From NCBI GenBank assembly GCA_905234355.1, contig CAJOHP010000054.1:11978-30864 (forward strand): a DNA stretch of 18,887 nt, in the 5' to 3' direction. The DNA is from an uncultured Prevotella sp. (GTDB taxonomy: Bacteria; Bacteroidota; Bacteroidia; Bacteroidales; Bacteroidaceae). The stretch's first letter is position 1; every line of letters starts with the position of its first letter. Shown here piece by piece: positions 1-9,067 of this stretch. Below the pieces are notes generated by a model. It had not been told where the DNA came from. It saw nothing but the letters and a program-made list of their open reading frames with translations, and did no database searches. Both the position numbers and the translations under genes were made by a program.

Positions 1-750
1 AAGTCGCAGGAGATAGCTCAGGCTGACGTAACAAAAGAGAAAAAACACATCTTCTCCTACATCCACGGACATGCCAGCTACAGCTACGGCAAGACCGACA
101 TGTGGGGCAATGGCTCTTCGTCCTACAGCCCAATGATATACCAGTTTCAGGGCTCGGAGCAAAACTACTGGAACGTGGGAGTCAACCTCAGCGTGCCTCT
201 TGAGGACGTGCTCGACCTGACACAGGCTGTCAAACGCAAACGCCTGCTCGTGGAAGACGCTCAGCTCAAGAAAGAGATAGCCTACGACGAGTTGAAGCTA
301 CAGATAGCCACACTCTACGTGCGCATAACCAACAACCTCAGCGCCCTCAAGACGGCCAGCGAGAACGCAGCCATATATCAGGGAGCAGCCGAGCTGAACG
401 AGGTGGAATTTCAGCACGGCAACATGGAGATACACGACTACGCCTACACCGGACTGCGAGGACAGAGCGCCGTGAACACCTACCAGAACCTGCTCACCAC
501 CATCACCACCGACATTCTCACGTTGGAAATCATCACACACACGCCCATCATCACCAACACCACCACGGAGGTGACCATCGATGCCACGCCACAAAAAACC
601 GAAAAGGAAATAGCCAAGGAAAACAAGGCCGTGCAAAAGCGCATCAAGGAGCGTGCCGAAGAGGCACAGAAGAAGCAGCAAGAAGCGCTCAAAGCACAGG
701 AGAAAGAGGAAAAACAGCAGAAGAAGATGCAGACTGCCGACAAGAAATAA
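1..750 (+). CDS. TolC-family outer membrane protein, C-terminal part (5' end outside window)
   Basis: The reading frame is open from the first base and ends at TAA 748-750, so only the last 249 residues are present. The visible part resembles the second half of an outer membrane efflux/TolC protomer. A stretch with alternating polarity ending in NVGVNLSVPL fits a beta strand entering the barrel. Long amphipathic helices follow (about residues 75-135), then the usual EFQHGNMEIHDY segment and another helix. TolC-like proteins form trimeric outer membrane channels. The last 50 or so residues are an unusual Lys/Glu/Gln-rich tail, likely coiled coil, which ordinary TolC proteins lack. The gene is 48 nt upstream of the chain-length determinant, so it may supply the outer membrane exit for the polysaccharide in place of a Wza-type protein; that role is inference. 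The family call is moderately sure because the N-terminal half is missing. Confidence 0.7.
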   Translation, partial: KSQEIAQADVTKEKKHIFSYIHGHASYSYGKTDMWGNGSSSYSPMIYQFQGSEQNYWNVGVNLSVPLEDVLDLTQAVKRKRLLVEDAQLKKEIAYDELKLQIATLYVRITNNLSALKTASENAAIYQGAAELNEVEFQHGNMEIHDYAYTGLRGQSAVNTYQNLLTTITTDILTLEIITHTPIITNTTTEVTIDATPQKTEKEIAKENKAVQKRIKERAEEAQKKQQEALKAQEKEEKQQKKMQTADKK

Positions 751-798
751 TAGCGATAAAGAAAAAAGACAAACCACATATTATATATATTACAAGTC

Positions 799-2976
799 AT
801 GGACATATTCAGATATATAGTAAGGTTCTTATACAAGATACGCTGGTATCTCGTCATACTGCCACTCATCGCTCTCATCGTGGCCTGGTTTCTCACGCGC
901 AATCAGGAGCGGGTCTACACCTCCGACACCACCATCTACACCGGTATGATCACCGGCTACAACTTCGAGGGCGGGTCGGGCTCATTCAGCGGAAACGCAC
1001 AGACCAACATCAAGAACCTGATACACATCATACAGACCGAGAACACCATACACGAGGTGTCGCTCAGGCTCTTTGCACGCTGTATGATGTACGGCAATAA
1101 GCAGAAGGACAACAACTACATCTCGGCCGAACACTACAGGGCACTCGAATCGACCGTACCCAATGAGGTGAAGGGACTCATCAACCCCAACAGCGAGGAC
1201 GCCACCTACAACAACCTGGTGAACTATGAGAAAGCCCTGCAAAACAACTACCTCTTCGGCATACTGCACAACCACCAGTACTTCGGCATAGACAACATCA
1301 CCAGCCGGCTGAAGCCACTGCAGCTCGAGGGCACCGACATCATCGACATCAGCTACTCGGCCAACGACCCGGGCATCTGCTACAACACGCTCGACATCCT
1401 CAACCGCGTCTTTGCCAAGCAATACCAGCAACTGCGACTCGGCGAGACGTCAAACGTCATTAAGTTCTTTGAAAACGAAGTGAAGAAGCTCTACAAGGTA
1501 CTCACCGAGGCAGAGAACAACCTCATCAACTACAACATCAAGAAGGGCATCATCAACTACGGCGAGCAGACCAAGCAGCTCACCGTGCTCGACGCCCAGC
1601 AGCAGAACATACGCAACGACAACGACCGCAATATGGCCACAGCCCAGGCGCTCATAGACTATCTGGAGCGGCAGATGGGGGCACGCGCTCAGGTGCTGCG
1701 CTCCAACACAGAGTTCACCCAGCTCGTGCGCGAGATTTCCCGCCTGCAGTCACGCATCTCCAACCTCAAGCTGATGAGCAGTGAAAACGGAGGCACCGAT
1801 GCAGAGGCGCTCGAGGAGCTCAACACCGCTGAGCAGCAGCTCGCACAGGCCACACAACGTGTGAAGCAGCTCACAGGCGAGATAGAAGGAGCCACCTACG
1901 TACCCAAGACCAGCGTGAAGGCCAACTCGCTCTCCGACAAATGGCTCGAGCAGATGATCATACTGGAGCGCACCAAGGCCGAGCAGGGCGCCGTGGACCT
2001 TATGAAACAGAACATAGACAGGCAGTATGCCGAATACTCGCCCATCGGCGCCACACTCGACCGCAAGGTGAGACGCGTGACTTTCCTAGAAGGCAACTAC
2101 ATGGAGATGATGCGCTCGCTCAACACTGCCCGACTGCGCCAGAAGAACCTACTGATGACCACCGCCACGCTGCGCGTGCTCACACCGCCAGCTTTCCCTC
2201 TCAACGCACAGCCTACCAACCGCATGATGATACTGCTCGGAGCATTCCTCCTCACGTTCATCCTCACGGCACTCTACTTCTTCGTCATCGAGATGCTCGA
2301 CCGCACCCTGCGCGACCGCATGCGCTCGGAGCGCATCACCAAGGTGCCGGTCATGGGATGCTACCCCAAGGAGAGCTCGCTCAGATACCGCAGGTTCAAC
2401 AAGACTATCAGCGACATGGCCCTGCGCCAGCTGAGCAAGGCTCTGCTGCCATACTTCAAGGACGGGCAACAGAACGTGCTCAACCTGCTCTCTACCGATG
2501 CCGCCAACGGCAAGAGCTACATAGCCCAGGAGCTGGAGAACTACTGGGTGTCGCTCGGACTGAGAGTGCGCCGTCTGACCTACGACGAAGACTTCCTGGC
2601 TGAAGACAGCCGATACATCCTCGCCAAGGACGTCAAGGACCTCTGCCCAGACATACAGCCCGACGAGATAGCCATTATCGAGTATCCCAACCTTGACGAC
2701 AACTCCATCTCACCGGCCCTGCTCAACATGGGCACCATCAACCTGATGGTCACACGGGCCAACCGCACATGGAAAGACGTGGATCAGAAGGCGCTCAACG
2801 AGCTGCAGGCACGGCTGGACAACAAGGACTCACTCTTCATGTATCTCACCGAGGCCAACCGCTATGCCGTAGAGGAGTTTGTGGGACAGTTGCCGCCATA
2901 CACGCGCTTCAACAACTTCATGTACCGCATCTCGCAGCTGGGACTGACCGCAGTGGAGAACAACCACGCGAAATAA
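799..2976 (+). CDS. Wzz/GumC-type polysaccharide chain-length determinant with degenerate tyrosine-kinase-like domain
   Basis: This 725-residue inner membrane protein should set polymer length in a Wzx/Wzy pathway. A membrane segment spans residues 16-32. A large periplasmic region follows, with coiled-coil stretches at roughly 225-300 and 310-365. A proline-containing stretch (PAFPLNAQPTNR) precedes the second membrane segment (about 476-499), as in Wzz proteins. The cytoplasmic C-terminal part (about 500-725) has the outline of a BY-kinase/ParA fold. However, the Walker A region reads TDAANGKS (GKS 571-573) without the usual first Gly/Ala. The Walker B position reads IIEYP (626-630) with Glu instead of Asp, no Walker A' motif is clear, and there is no C-terminal tyrosine cluster. 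I infer a structural, probably non-phosphorylating, domain. It starts 48 nt after the TolC-like gene, and the polymerase begins 15 nt after its stop. Confidence 0.85.
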   Translation: MDIFRYIVRFLYKIRWYLVILPLIALIVAWFLTRNQERVYTSDTTIYTGMITGYNFEGGSGSFSGNAQTNIKNLIHIIQTENTIHEVSLRLFARCMMYGNKQKDNNYISAEHYRALESTVPNEVKGLINPNSEDATYNNLVNYEKALQNNYLFGILHNHQYFGIDNITSRLKPLQLEGTDIIDISYSANDPGICYNTLDILNRVFAKQYQQLRLGETSNVIKFFENEVKKLYKVLTEAENNLINYNIKKGIINYGEQTKQLTVLDAQQQNIRNDNDRNMATAQALIDYLERQMGARAQVLRSNTEFTQLVREISRLQSRISNLKLMSSENGGTDAEALEELNTAEQQLAQATQRVKQLTGEIEGATYVPKTSVKANSLSDKWLEQMIILERTKAEQGAVDLMKQNIDRQYAEYSPIGATLDRKVRRVTFLEGNYMEMMRSLNTARLRQKNLLMTTATLRVLTPPAFPLNAQPTNRMMILLGAFLLTFILTALYFFVIEMLDRTLRDRMRSERITKVPVMGCYPKESSLRYRRFNKTISDMALRQLSKALLPYFKDGQQNVLNLLSTDAANGKSYIAQELENYWVSLGLRVRRLTYDEDFLAEDSRYILAKDVKDLCPDIQPDEIAIIEYPNLDDNSISPALLNMGTINLMVTRANRTWKDVDQKALNELQARLDNKDSLFMYLTEANRYAVEEFVGQLPPYTRFNNFMYRISQLGLTAVENNHAK

Positions 2977-2991
2977 AAGAGACTACGGCCG

Positions 2992-4533
2992 ATGAGCGTC
3001 AACGGATTCAGAACGAGCGACAGTCTGTCAGACAATCCCTATACGGGAGGAGGAAGAGTGATACTGCTCTTTCTCCTGTTTTTCCTGGCACTCTTCTCTT
3101 TCTACAAGGCAGGCATAGCCGGCTTTGCCATAGCCTTCGGAGCCGTGCCCGTCATGGCGCTCGTGGCGGCAATGGCGTTCAAAAACCAGATGTTTACGTT
3201 CTGGACGCTGTTTGTGGCCAACTACCTCGTCTTCTTCTTCACCCGCATGAGATGGTGGATACCCGGCGTGCCCACGTCGCTGCCCAACGAGGCCCTGGAG
3301 ATGCTGCTCATCGCGCTGGCCATCATCGATGCCGGCATCATGCGCTTCGAGAAGTTTGCCAACAACATGTTTCTGGCCCTGCTCATCTGGGGTCTCTACT
3401 GCACTCTTGAAGTGCTCAACGACACTTGCGACCTGGGACTCGACTTCGCCGTATGGTACTCTGGCGCACGCCTGATGGCGTTTCAGCTCATCTACGCCTT
3501 CATTGTCTGCTCCATCTACATCGACTCGCCCCGACGGCTCATCACCTTCCTGCGCATCTGGGGCGTGATGTCGCTCTTCGCCGCTTTCTGGTGCTGGAAG
3601 CAGCAGACCATCGGCTTCAACGGACCGGAGAAGCAGTTCCTCATTGTGGCGGCACGCACCCACATCGTCAACGGCATCACCCGATACTTCTCCATCTTCA
3701 GCGACGCCGCCAACTTCGGCATCAACATGGCCGCCACGGCAGCCCTCTTCTTTGTCATGGCCATCAGCACCAAGCTCAGGCGCGACAAGATTTTCTTCCT
3801 CATCGTGGCGCTGGCATGCACCAAGTCGTTCTTCGCCTCGGGCACACGTACAGCCATCTTCTGTCTCCTGGCCGGATTCTTCGTCTATGTGGTGCTCTCC
3901 AAATCGGTCAAGACGGGCGTGGCACTCATCATCGGAGGCGTCTTGTTTGTGGCATTCATGATGTTCACCACCATCGGCAACGGCAACAGCCAGATACGCC
4001 GCATGCGCTCAGCATTCAACCCACAGGATGCCTCGGCCAATGTGCGCAAGATAAACCAAGCCACGATGGCCAAGTACCTGCAGGAGGCGCCATGGGGTAT
4101 CGGCATAGGCGTGGACTACACCAACGTACCGCCCAACAACAAGTTTCGCAAGCTATCGACCATTCCGCCCGACTCGGAGTATGTCTACATCTGGGTGCAC
4201 ACCGGCCCTATCGGCATCACCGTGTTCGTCTTCACCACGGTGCTGATGTGGCTCAGCGCTTGCTGGGTGGTGTTCTTCCGGCTGAAGAACAAGACGGTGC
4301 ACGGCATTGGCGCCGGGTTGTGCAGTGCTTTTCTTGCCATGCAGCTCGGTGGCTATGGCAATCAGGTGCTCATGCAGTTTCCCAACGTATTCCTCTTCTA
4401 CGGCGGCCTGTCGCTGGTCTTTGTGCTGCCACGCATCGAGGCCGACTATGTTGCACTGGAGGAAGAACGCTATGCCCAGCAGGAAGAGCGCAAGCGTCTC
4501 AAGGCTGAAAAGAAGGCTGCTGAGCGCGTCTGA
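2992..4533 (+). CDS. O-antigen ligase/polymerase (Wzy-type) integral membrane protein
   Basis: The protein has 513 residues with about ten or more hydrophobic spans. It has the hallmarks of the Wzy_C/O-antigen ligase family: GTRTA at residues 284-288, including an Arg conserved in the family, a long periplasmic-type loop at about 325-400, and a His (403) in YIWVHTGPIG followed by further membrane helices. Such proteins polymerise lipid-linked repeat units or ligate them to an acceptor on the outer face of the inner membrane. Position between the chain-length determinant and the glycosyltransferases favours a polymerase (Wzy) over a ligase (WaaL), but sequence alone cannot separate the two. 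The C-terminus (about 483-513) is a highly charged Glu/Lys/Arg helix, probably cytoplasmic. The start at 2992 lies 15 nt after the previous stop and leaves a short polar N-terminus before the first span. Confidence 0.85.
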   Translation: MSVNGFRTSDSLSDNPYTGGGRVILLFLLFFLALFSFYKAGIAGFAIAFGAVPVMALVAAMAFKNQMFTFWTLFVANYLVFFFTRMRWWIPGVPTSLPNEALEMLLIALAIIDAGIMRFEKFANNMFLALLIWGLYCTLEVLNDTCDLGLDFAVWYSGARLMAFQLIYAFIVCSIYIDSPRRLITFLRIWGVMSLFAAFWCWKQQTIGFNGPEKQFLIVAARTHIVNGITRYFSIFSDAANFGINMAATAALFFVMAISTKLRRDKIFFLIVALACTKSFFASGTRTAIFCLLAGFFVYVVLSKSVKTGVALIIGGVLFVAFMMFTTIGNGNSQIRRMRSAFNPQDASANVRKINQATMAKYLQEAPWGIGIGVDYTNVPPNNKFRKLSTIPPDSEYVYIWVHTGPIGITVFVFTTVLMWLSACWVVFFRLKNKTVHGIGAGLCSAFLAMQLGGYGNQVLMQFPNVFLFYGGLSLVFVLPRIEADYVALEEERYAQQEERKRLKAEKKAAERV

Positions 4534-4570
4534 CGATTTGTAAATCTATATATTAATATATATATAAGGT

Positions 4571-5455
4571 ATGCGCGAAGTGCTTCTGTCTCTCATCACC
4601 GTCAACTATAATGGACTCGCCGACACGTGCGCCATGATAGACAGCCTGCCCGCATGCCCTGTGCCCATGGAGGTCATTGTCGTGGACAACGGCTCCCAGC
4701 ACGACGAGGCGACACAGCTCGCACAGCGCTATCCCTCCATCACCGTGGTGCGCAGCAACGCCAACCTCGGCTTTGCCGGTGGCAACAACTTAGGCATAGC
4801 CGCTGCCCACGGCCGCTACCTCTATTTTGTCAACAACGACACGCTCTTTCCCGCTTCCCCCGACCACTTCGAGCGACTCATTGAGCGCATGCAGTCGCAG
4901 GCCATGATTGGTGCGGTGTGTCCGAAGATACGCTTCACGTGGGGCGACAGTCCCGTGCAGTTTGCCGGCTACACCCGCTTGTCGTCCGTCACGCTGCGCA
5001 ACCGCTCCATCGGCTTCGGCGAAAGCGACAACGGTCAGTACGACACTCCCCACCCCACCCCCTATGCCCACGGTGCCGCCATGCTGGTGAGCCGTGAGGC
5101 CATCGACAGGGCAGGCCGCATGCCCGAGTGCTACTTCCTCTACTACGAAGAGCTCGACTGGTCGCTCATGCTGCGCCGCGCGGGCTACACCATCTGGTAT
5201 GAGCCGTCTGCCACCATCTACCACAAGGAAAGCCGCACCACCGGGCAGGACAGCCCGCTGAAGTGCTACTACCTCAGCCGCAACCGCCTGCTCTTCGCCC
5301 GACGCAACCTCACAGGCGCTGCCAGGATGCTCTCCTACTGCTACCAGATAGCCTTTGCCGACATGCGTTGCGTCATCACTCATCTCACACACCGTCGCAC
5401 GGCCCAAGCCAAAGCCACCGTGCGGGGCATTGCCGACTTTATAAAAGCACACTGA
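4571..5455 (+). CDS. GT2-family glycosyltransferase (rhamnosyltransferase-like)
   Basis: This 294-residue soluble GT-A enzyme starts with the standard GT2 pattern LITVNYNG, followed by IVVDNGS and the NLGFAGGNNLGI stretch typical of WbbL/rhamnosyltransferase-like proteins. The metal-binding motif is NND (residues 88-90). Further on are GAAMLVSREA and the acidic catalytic region EELDW (193-197). Family members transfer a sugar from a nucleotide donor to a lipid-linked acceptor at the cytoplasmic face; donor and linkage cannot be read from the sequence. A 37-nt AT-rich gap separates it from the polymerase gene, and the next glycosyltransferase starts 3 nt after its stop, so it is part of the same operon. 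All usual motifs are present. Confidence 0.9.
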   Translation: MREVLLSLITVNYNGLADTCAMIDSLPACPVPMEVIVVDNGSQHDEATQLAQRYPSITVVRSNANLGFAGGNNLGIAAAHGRYLYFVNNDTLFPASPDHFERLIERMQSQAMIGAVCPKIRFTWGDSPVQFAGYTRLSSVTLRNRSIGFGESDNGQYDTPHPTPYAHGAAMLVSREAIDRAGRMPECYFLYYEELDWSLMLRRAGYTIWYEPSATIYHKESRTTGQDSPLKCYYLSRNRLLFARRNLTGAARMLSYCYQIAFADMRCVITHLTHRRTAQAKATVRGIADFIKAH

Positions 5456-5458
5456 CTT

Positions 5459-6679
5459 ATGATAAGCATATTATGGTCGCTCTGGGTAGCGATAGACCAC
5501 GTCCTCTTCGTCTTTGTAGCACTTACTACATGCTACATGCTCGTCTTCGCCATCACCTCGCAGTTCAGCCATCACTCAGAGGTAAGCAAGGCCAAGCTGC
5601 ACAACCGCTTCATTGTGCTCATCCCCTCCTATAGGCAAGACAAAGTGGTCATCCAGACGGTCAACTCCGTGTTGGGGCAGACCTATCCGCAGCGCATGTT
5701 CGACATCGTGGTTGTCTCCGACCACCAGAACGAGATGACCAATATGCACCTGGCACAGATGCCCATCACCCTGCTCACGCCCAACTTCGAGCAGAGCAGC
5801 AAGGCCAAGTCGATGCAGTATGCCATCCTGCACCTGCCGCAGTTCAAGATTTATGATGCCGTGGTCATCCTGGACTCGGGCAACATCGTAGAGCCTGAAT
5901 TTCTCGACCAGGTCAACGATGCCTACACCTCAGCCGGCACCAAAGCCATCCAGGCCCACCGCATGTCGAAAAACCGCGACACCTCTGCCGCACGTCTCGA
6001 CGCTATCTTCGAAGAGATCAACAACTCCGTCTTCCGCCGCGGGCACATCGCCGTAGGCCTTTCTGCCGCCATCAGCGGGTCGGGCATGGTGTTCGACTTC
6101 GAGTGGTTCAAGCAGAACATCATGAAGATACGCCAGCCGCTGGGCGAGGACAAAGCCCTCGAGTCAGCACTCTTGCGTGACAGCATCTATATCGACTACT
6201 TCGACGACATACACATCTACGACGAGAAGACGCGCTCCACCGCCGACTTCAACGACCAGCGCAGCCGGTGGGTCTCGACACAGCTCCATGCGCTCATCAA
6301 CAACATACGCTTCCTGCCCAAGGCACTGCTCAGCCGCAACTACGACTTCGTCAACAAGATACTGGAGTGGGCCCTTGTGCCCCGCACCATCATGATGGGC
6401 ATCATCGCCGTGATGTGCATCGTTGATCCCATCATCTACTCCACGATAGCCGTGAAGTGGTGGGTCACGGCCGCCCTCTTCCTCTTTGCCTGCTCGCTGG
6501 CCACCCCCGACTATCTCGTCGACAAGCATTGGGACCGCGATTTCCTGCAGGCACCTGTTGTGCTCTTCTGGGGCATCATCAACATCTTCCGTGCGGGCAG
6601 CAAGGAGGCCCACGACCGCATCGGGTCTGCCCGTTGGGCGCTACACACCAAGTTGCCAAGCATCATCCGCCGACAATAG
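5459..6679 (+). CDS. Membrane-bound GT2 glycosyltransferase with altered DxD (DSGN)
   Basis: This 406-residue protein has an N-terminal membrane segment (about 5-32), a GT2 catalytic domain, and C-terminal membrane segments (about 303-350 and near 370-385). The layout matches processive-type or membrane GT2 enzymes. Conserved elements include VLIPSYRQD, VVVSDHQ, SGSGM, the ED pair at 230-231 (GEDKALE) and QRSRW at 267-271 (the QxxRW motif). The metal-binding motif reads DSGN (139-142), whereas its neighbour has DADN at the same place, so the second Asp is replaced by Gly. The enzyme may be inactive, work without that ligand, or serve as a partner subunit. It is clearly paralogous to the next gene. 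It starts 3 nt after the previous stop and ends 8 nt before the next start. Confidence 0.87.
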   Translation: MISILWSLWVAIDHVLFVFVALTTCYMLVFAITSQFSHHSEVSKAKLHNRFIVLIPSYRQDKVVIQTVNSVLGQTYPQRMFDIVVVSDHQNEMTNMHLAQMPITLLTPNFEQSSKAKSMQYAILHLPQFKIYDAVVILDSGNIVEPEFLDQVNDAYTSAGTKAIQAHRMSKNRDTSAARLDAIFEEINNSVFRRGHIAVGLSAAISGSGMVFDFEWFKQNIMKIRQPLGEDKALESALLRDSIYIDYFDDIHIYDEKTRSTADFNDQRSRWVSTQLHALINNIRFLPKALLSRNYDFVNKILEWALVPRTIMMGIIAVMCIVDPIIYSTIAVKWWVTAALFLFACSLATPDYLVDKHWDRDFLQAPVVLFWGIINIFRAGSKEAHDRIGSARWALHTKLPSIIRRQ

Positions 6680-6687
6680 ATTAGCCT

Positions 6688-7887
6688 ATGCCCACCGTCC
6701 TTGCCCTGCTCCACACCTTTGACCTGCTGCTATGGTCGTTGCTGGCCGTATCGGTGGTCTATGTGGCTTTCTTTGCCTTGGCCAGCCTGCTGCCCGAACG
6801 CCGGCGCAAAGAGAGCAAGCAGCCCCCACATGCTCCACTTCCCCGCTTCCTAGTGCTCATCCCCTGCTATGCCGAGGACGGTGTGATACGCCAGACCGTC
6901 AGCGCCGCCCTGGCCCAAGACTATTCTTCCGACAGCTGGCGCCTCGTGGTCATCTCCGACCATATGCAGCCCGCCACCGACGAATGGCTTCTGTCGCAGC
7001 CGCTCACGCTGCTCCAGCCCGTCTTCGACCACAGCAGCAAGGCGCGTGCGCTGCAGTATGCCGCAGAACACGCCACGGCGGACGACAGTTTCCTGCCCAC
7101 CCATGTGGTCATCCTTGATGCCGACAATATCGTGGCCTCCGACTTTCTCCGTCAGCTGTCCGACGTTGTATCCCTTGGCTTCACCGCCATACAGTGCCAC
7201 CGCATGGCCAAGAATGCCGACAGCCATGTGGCCGTGCTCGACGAGGTGAACAACACGCTGTTCCGTCTTGCCCACAACCGTATCGGCCTGTCGTCGGCAC
7301 TCATCGGGTCGGGCATGTGCTTCTGCTACGGGTGGTTCTGTCAGAACGTCGCACGGCTCAGTACCGCAGGTGAAGACCGCGAGCTCGAGGTGTTGCTGCT
7401 CCGCCAGCGCCACTACATACACTACGCTCCCCACCTGATGGTGCGCGACGAGAAAGTGGCCACGGGCGACAACTTCCAGCGTCAGCGCCTGCGCTGGATG
7501 TCGGCCCAGGTACAATGTCTCGTGGCCATGCTCCCCCACGTGCCGCGTGCGTTGCTCACCGGCAACATAGACTATCTCGACAAGACCCTGCAGCAGGCTC
7601 TCGTGCCCCGCTCCATCCTCCTTGTGCTCACCGCCACGCTGGCCCTCTGTACTACGGTGCTCGCGGCTCTCACCGGTGCTTTCACTACCCTATTCTGGCT
7701 GAAGTGGTGGTGCATGCTGGCCGTGCTCGCCGCAGCCATCGTCATAGCCACGCCACGCGCCATGCGCTCCCGCGCCGTCTTCGCTCAGGCACTCCACGTG
7801 CCCCGGCTAGCATGGCGCATGCTGTGCAACCTGACACACATAGACCACAGAAACCGACACTTTATCCACACTACCCACGACGCATGA
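6688..7887 (+). CDS. Membrane-bound GT2 glycosyltransferase with canonical DADN
   Basis: This 399-residue paralogue of the preceding gene has the same layout: an N-terminal membrane segment (about 10-33), a GT2 domain, and C-terminal hydrophobic spans (about 300-355). All catalytic elements look intact: VLIPCYAED, VVISDHM, DADN at residues 144-147, IGSGM, ED at 229-230 (GEDRELE), and QRLRW at 266-270 (QxxRW). Family knowledge suggests UDP-sugar-dependent transfer at the membrane; the sugar is unknown. Divergence between the two copies is substantial, so the duplication is old. Its TGA overlaps the ATG of the next gene (ATGA at 7884-7887), which indicates translational coupling. Confidence 0.88.
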   Translation: MPTVLALLHTFDLLLWSLLAVSVVYVAFFALASLLPERRRKESKQPPHAPLPRFLVLIPCYAEDGVIRQTVSAALAQDYSSDSWRLVVISDHMQPATDEWLLSQPLTLLQPVFDHSSKARALQYAAEHATADDSFLPTHVVILDADNIVASDFLRQLSDVVSLGFTAIQCHRMAKNADSHVAVLDEVNNTLFRLAHNRIGLSSALIGSGMCFCYGWFCQNVARLSTAGEDRELEVLLLRQRHYIHYAPHLMVRDEKVATGDNFQRQRLRWMSAQVQCLVAMLPHVPRALLTGNIDYLDKTLQQALVPRSILLVLTATLALCTTVLAALTGAFTTLFWLKWWCMLAVLAAAIVIATPRAMRSRAVFAQALHVPRLAWRMLCNLTHIDHRNRHFIHTTHDA

Positions 7888-9062
7888 AGATAGCCATTCT
7901 CACCTCAGGCATCCTGCCCGTCCCGGCTGTACAGGGCGGAGCCGTAGAAAACCTGATAGACTCCTATCTAGCCTACAACAACCAGCATCACCTGCACGAC
8001 ATCACCGTCTACAGCATACTCGACAACAAGGCCAGAAGCCACCCGGCTGTACAGTCCGACGTGAACCACTATCACTACATAGACGTGATGAGCCCTCTGG
8101 CCAAGGTGCGCAAGCGCCTGCACCACATGCTCAACCGCGACGAGTTCTACCACTACTCCATTGAGTTCTACCTGGAAGAAGCCCTTCGCCACATGCAGAA
8201 GGAAGACTACGACATGGTGTTGCTCGAGAACCGCCCGGGCTATGCCGTCAAGCTGGCCAGCGTGACGCCAGCCCGCATTGTGCATCACCTGCACAACGAC
8301 GTGCTCAACAGTTCTACGCCCGATGCGCTCTCCATCTATCAGACAGCCCGCCGCATCCTGTGCGTCTCGCAGTATATAGCCGGCTGCGTGAAGAGCATCG
8401 ACGGCATAGGTGCCAAATGCCAAGTGGTGAGCAACGGCATCGACCTGAAAGCATTCACGCCGCAGGACGGCACTGCACTGCGATCGCGTCTGGGGCTTCA
8501 GCCCGACGACTTTGTCCTGCTGTTCTGCGGGCGCCTCACGCCGGAGAAAGGCATTGACAAGCTCATAGAGGCCATGAACAGCCTGAAGGAATACCCCCGG
8601 ATAAAGCTGCTCATCATAGGCACCTCGTTCTTCGGCAACACCTGCACAGACGACGCATTTATCACCTCGCTCAAGCACAGCGCCTCGCCGCTGCAGGGCC
8701 GCATCATCTTCACCGGCTTTGTGCCCTACGGCGATATGCCAGCCTATCTCGCGGCAGCCGACGTGGCCGTCGTTCCCTCCATCTGGAACGACCCCTTCCC
8801 AACCACCGTGCTCGAGGCAATGGCCACTGGCCTGCCTGTCATCACCACCAGTCAGGGCGGTATACCCGAACAGACGACGCCCGAGTGCGCCATCCTGCTG
8901 CCTGCCGACGAGCGCATAGCCAGCCGTCTGGCCGTGAGCATCCTCGACCTCTACAGTGACCGTCAACGGTGTCACGCCATGGGACAGGCCGCACTGGAGC
9001 GCAGCCGTCTATTCTCCGACGAGCGCTATGCCGAAGACTTCTTCAAAGCGTTAGCCAACTAA
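7884..9062 (+). CDS. GT4-family (GT-B fold) glycosyltransferase
   Basis: I chose ATG 7884 because it begins MKIAILTSGILPVPAVQGGA, the standard Rossmann start with a Gly-rich loop. The same frame is open further upstream, but that part only reads through the previous gene. The product is 392 residues. The C-terminal half has the donor-site pattern GRLTPEKGIDKLIEAM (Arg217, Lys222) and the late EAMATGLPVITT motif with Glu311. The first acid of the EX7E signature is Asp303 rather than Glu. Members are retaining transferases that add sugars to lipid-linked intermediates in the cytoplasm. The gene overlaps the previous stop by 4 nt and is followed by the flippase gene after 5 nt. Confidence 0.9.
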   Translation: MKIAILTSGILPVPAVQGGAVENLIDSYLAYNNQHHLHDITVYSILDNKARSHPAVQSDVNHYHYIDVMSPLAKVRKRLHHMLNRDEFYHYSIEFYLEEALRHMQKEDYDMVLLENRPGYAVKLASVTPARIVHHLHNDVLNSSTPDALSIYQTARRILCVSQYIAGCVKSIDGIGAKCQVVSNGIDLKAFTPQDGTALRSRLGLQPDDFVLLFCGRLTPEKGIDKLIEAMNSLKEYPRIKLLIIGTSFFGNTCTDDAFITSLKHSASPLQGRIIFTGFVPYGDMPAYLAAADVAVVPSIWNDPFPTTVLEAMATGLPVITTSQGGIPEQTTPECAILLPADERIASRLAVSILDLYSDRQRCHAMGQAALERSRLFSDERYAEDFFKALAN

Positions 9063-9067
9063 GCATC

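Noticed and set aside
3426..4508. A 360-codon + strand frame inside the polymerase gene
   Set aside because: Out-of-frame shadow rich in His/Arg/Gln without hydrophobic spans; the overlapping frame has the clear membrane-polymerase pattern.
4535..4570. AT-rich gap with short palindromes (GATTTGTAAATC and a run of TA) before the first GT2 gene as an internal promoter or terminator
   Set aside because: No TAnnTTTG box, the stem is only 5 bp and no T-tract follows; simple AT-rich spacer DNA is enough.
7968..8975. A 335-codon minus-strand open frame opposite the GT4 gene
   Set aside because: Antisense shadow; composition is Val/His-rich and unlike a real protein, and the GT4 frame has clear motifs.
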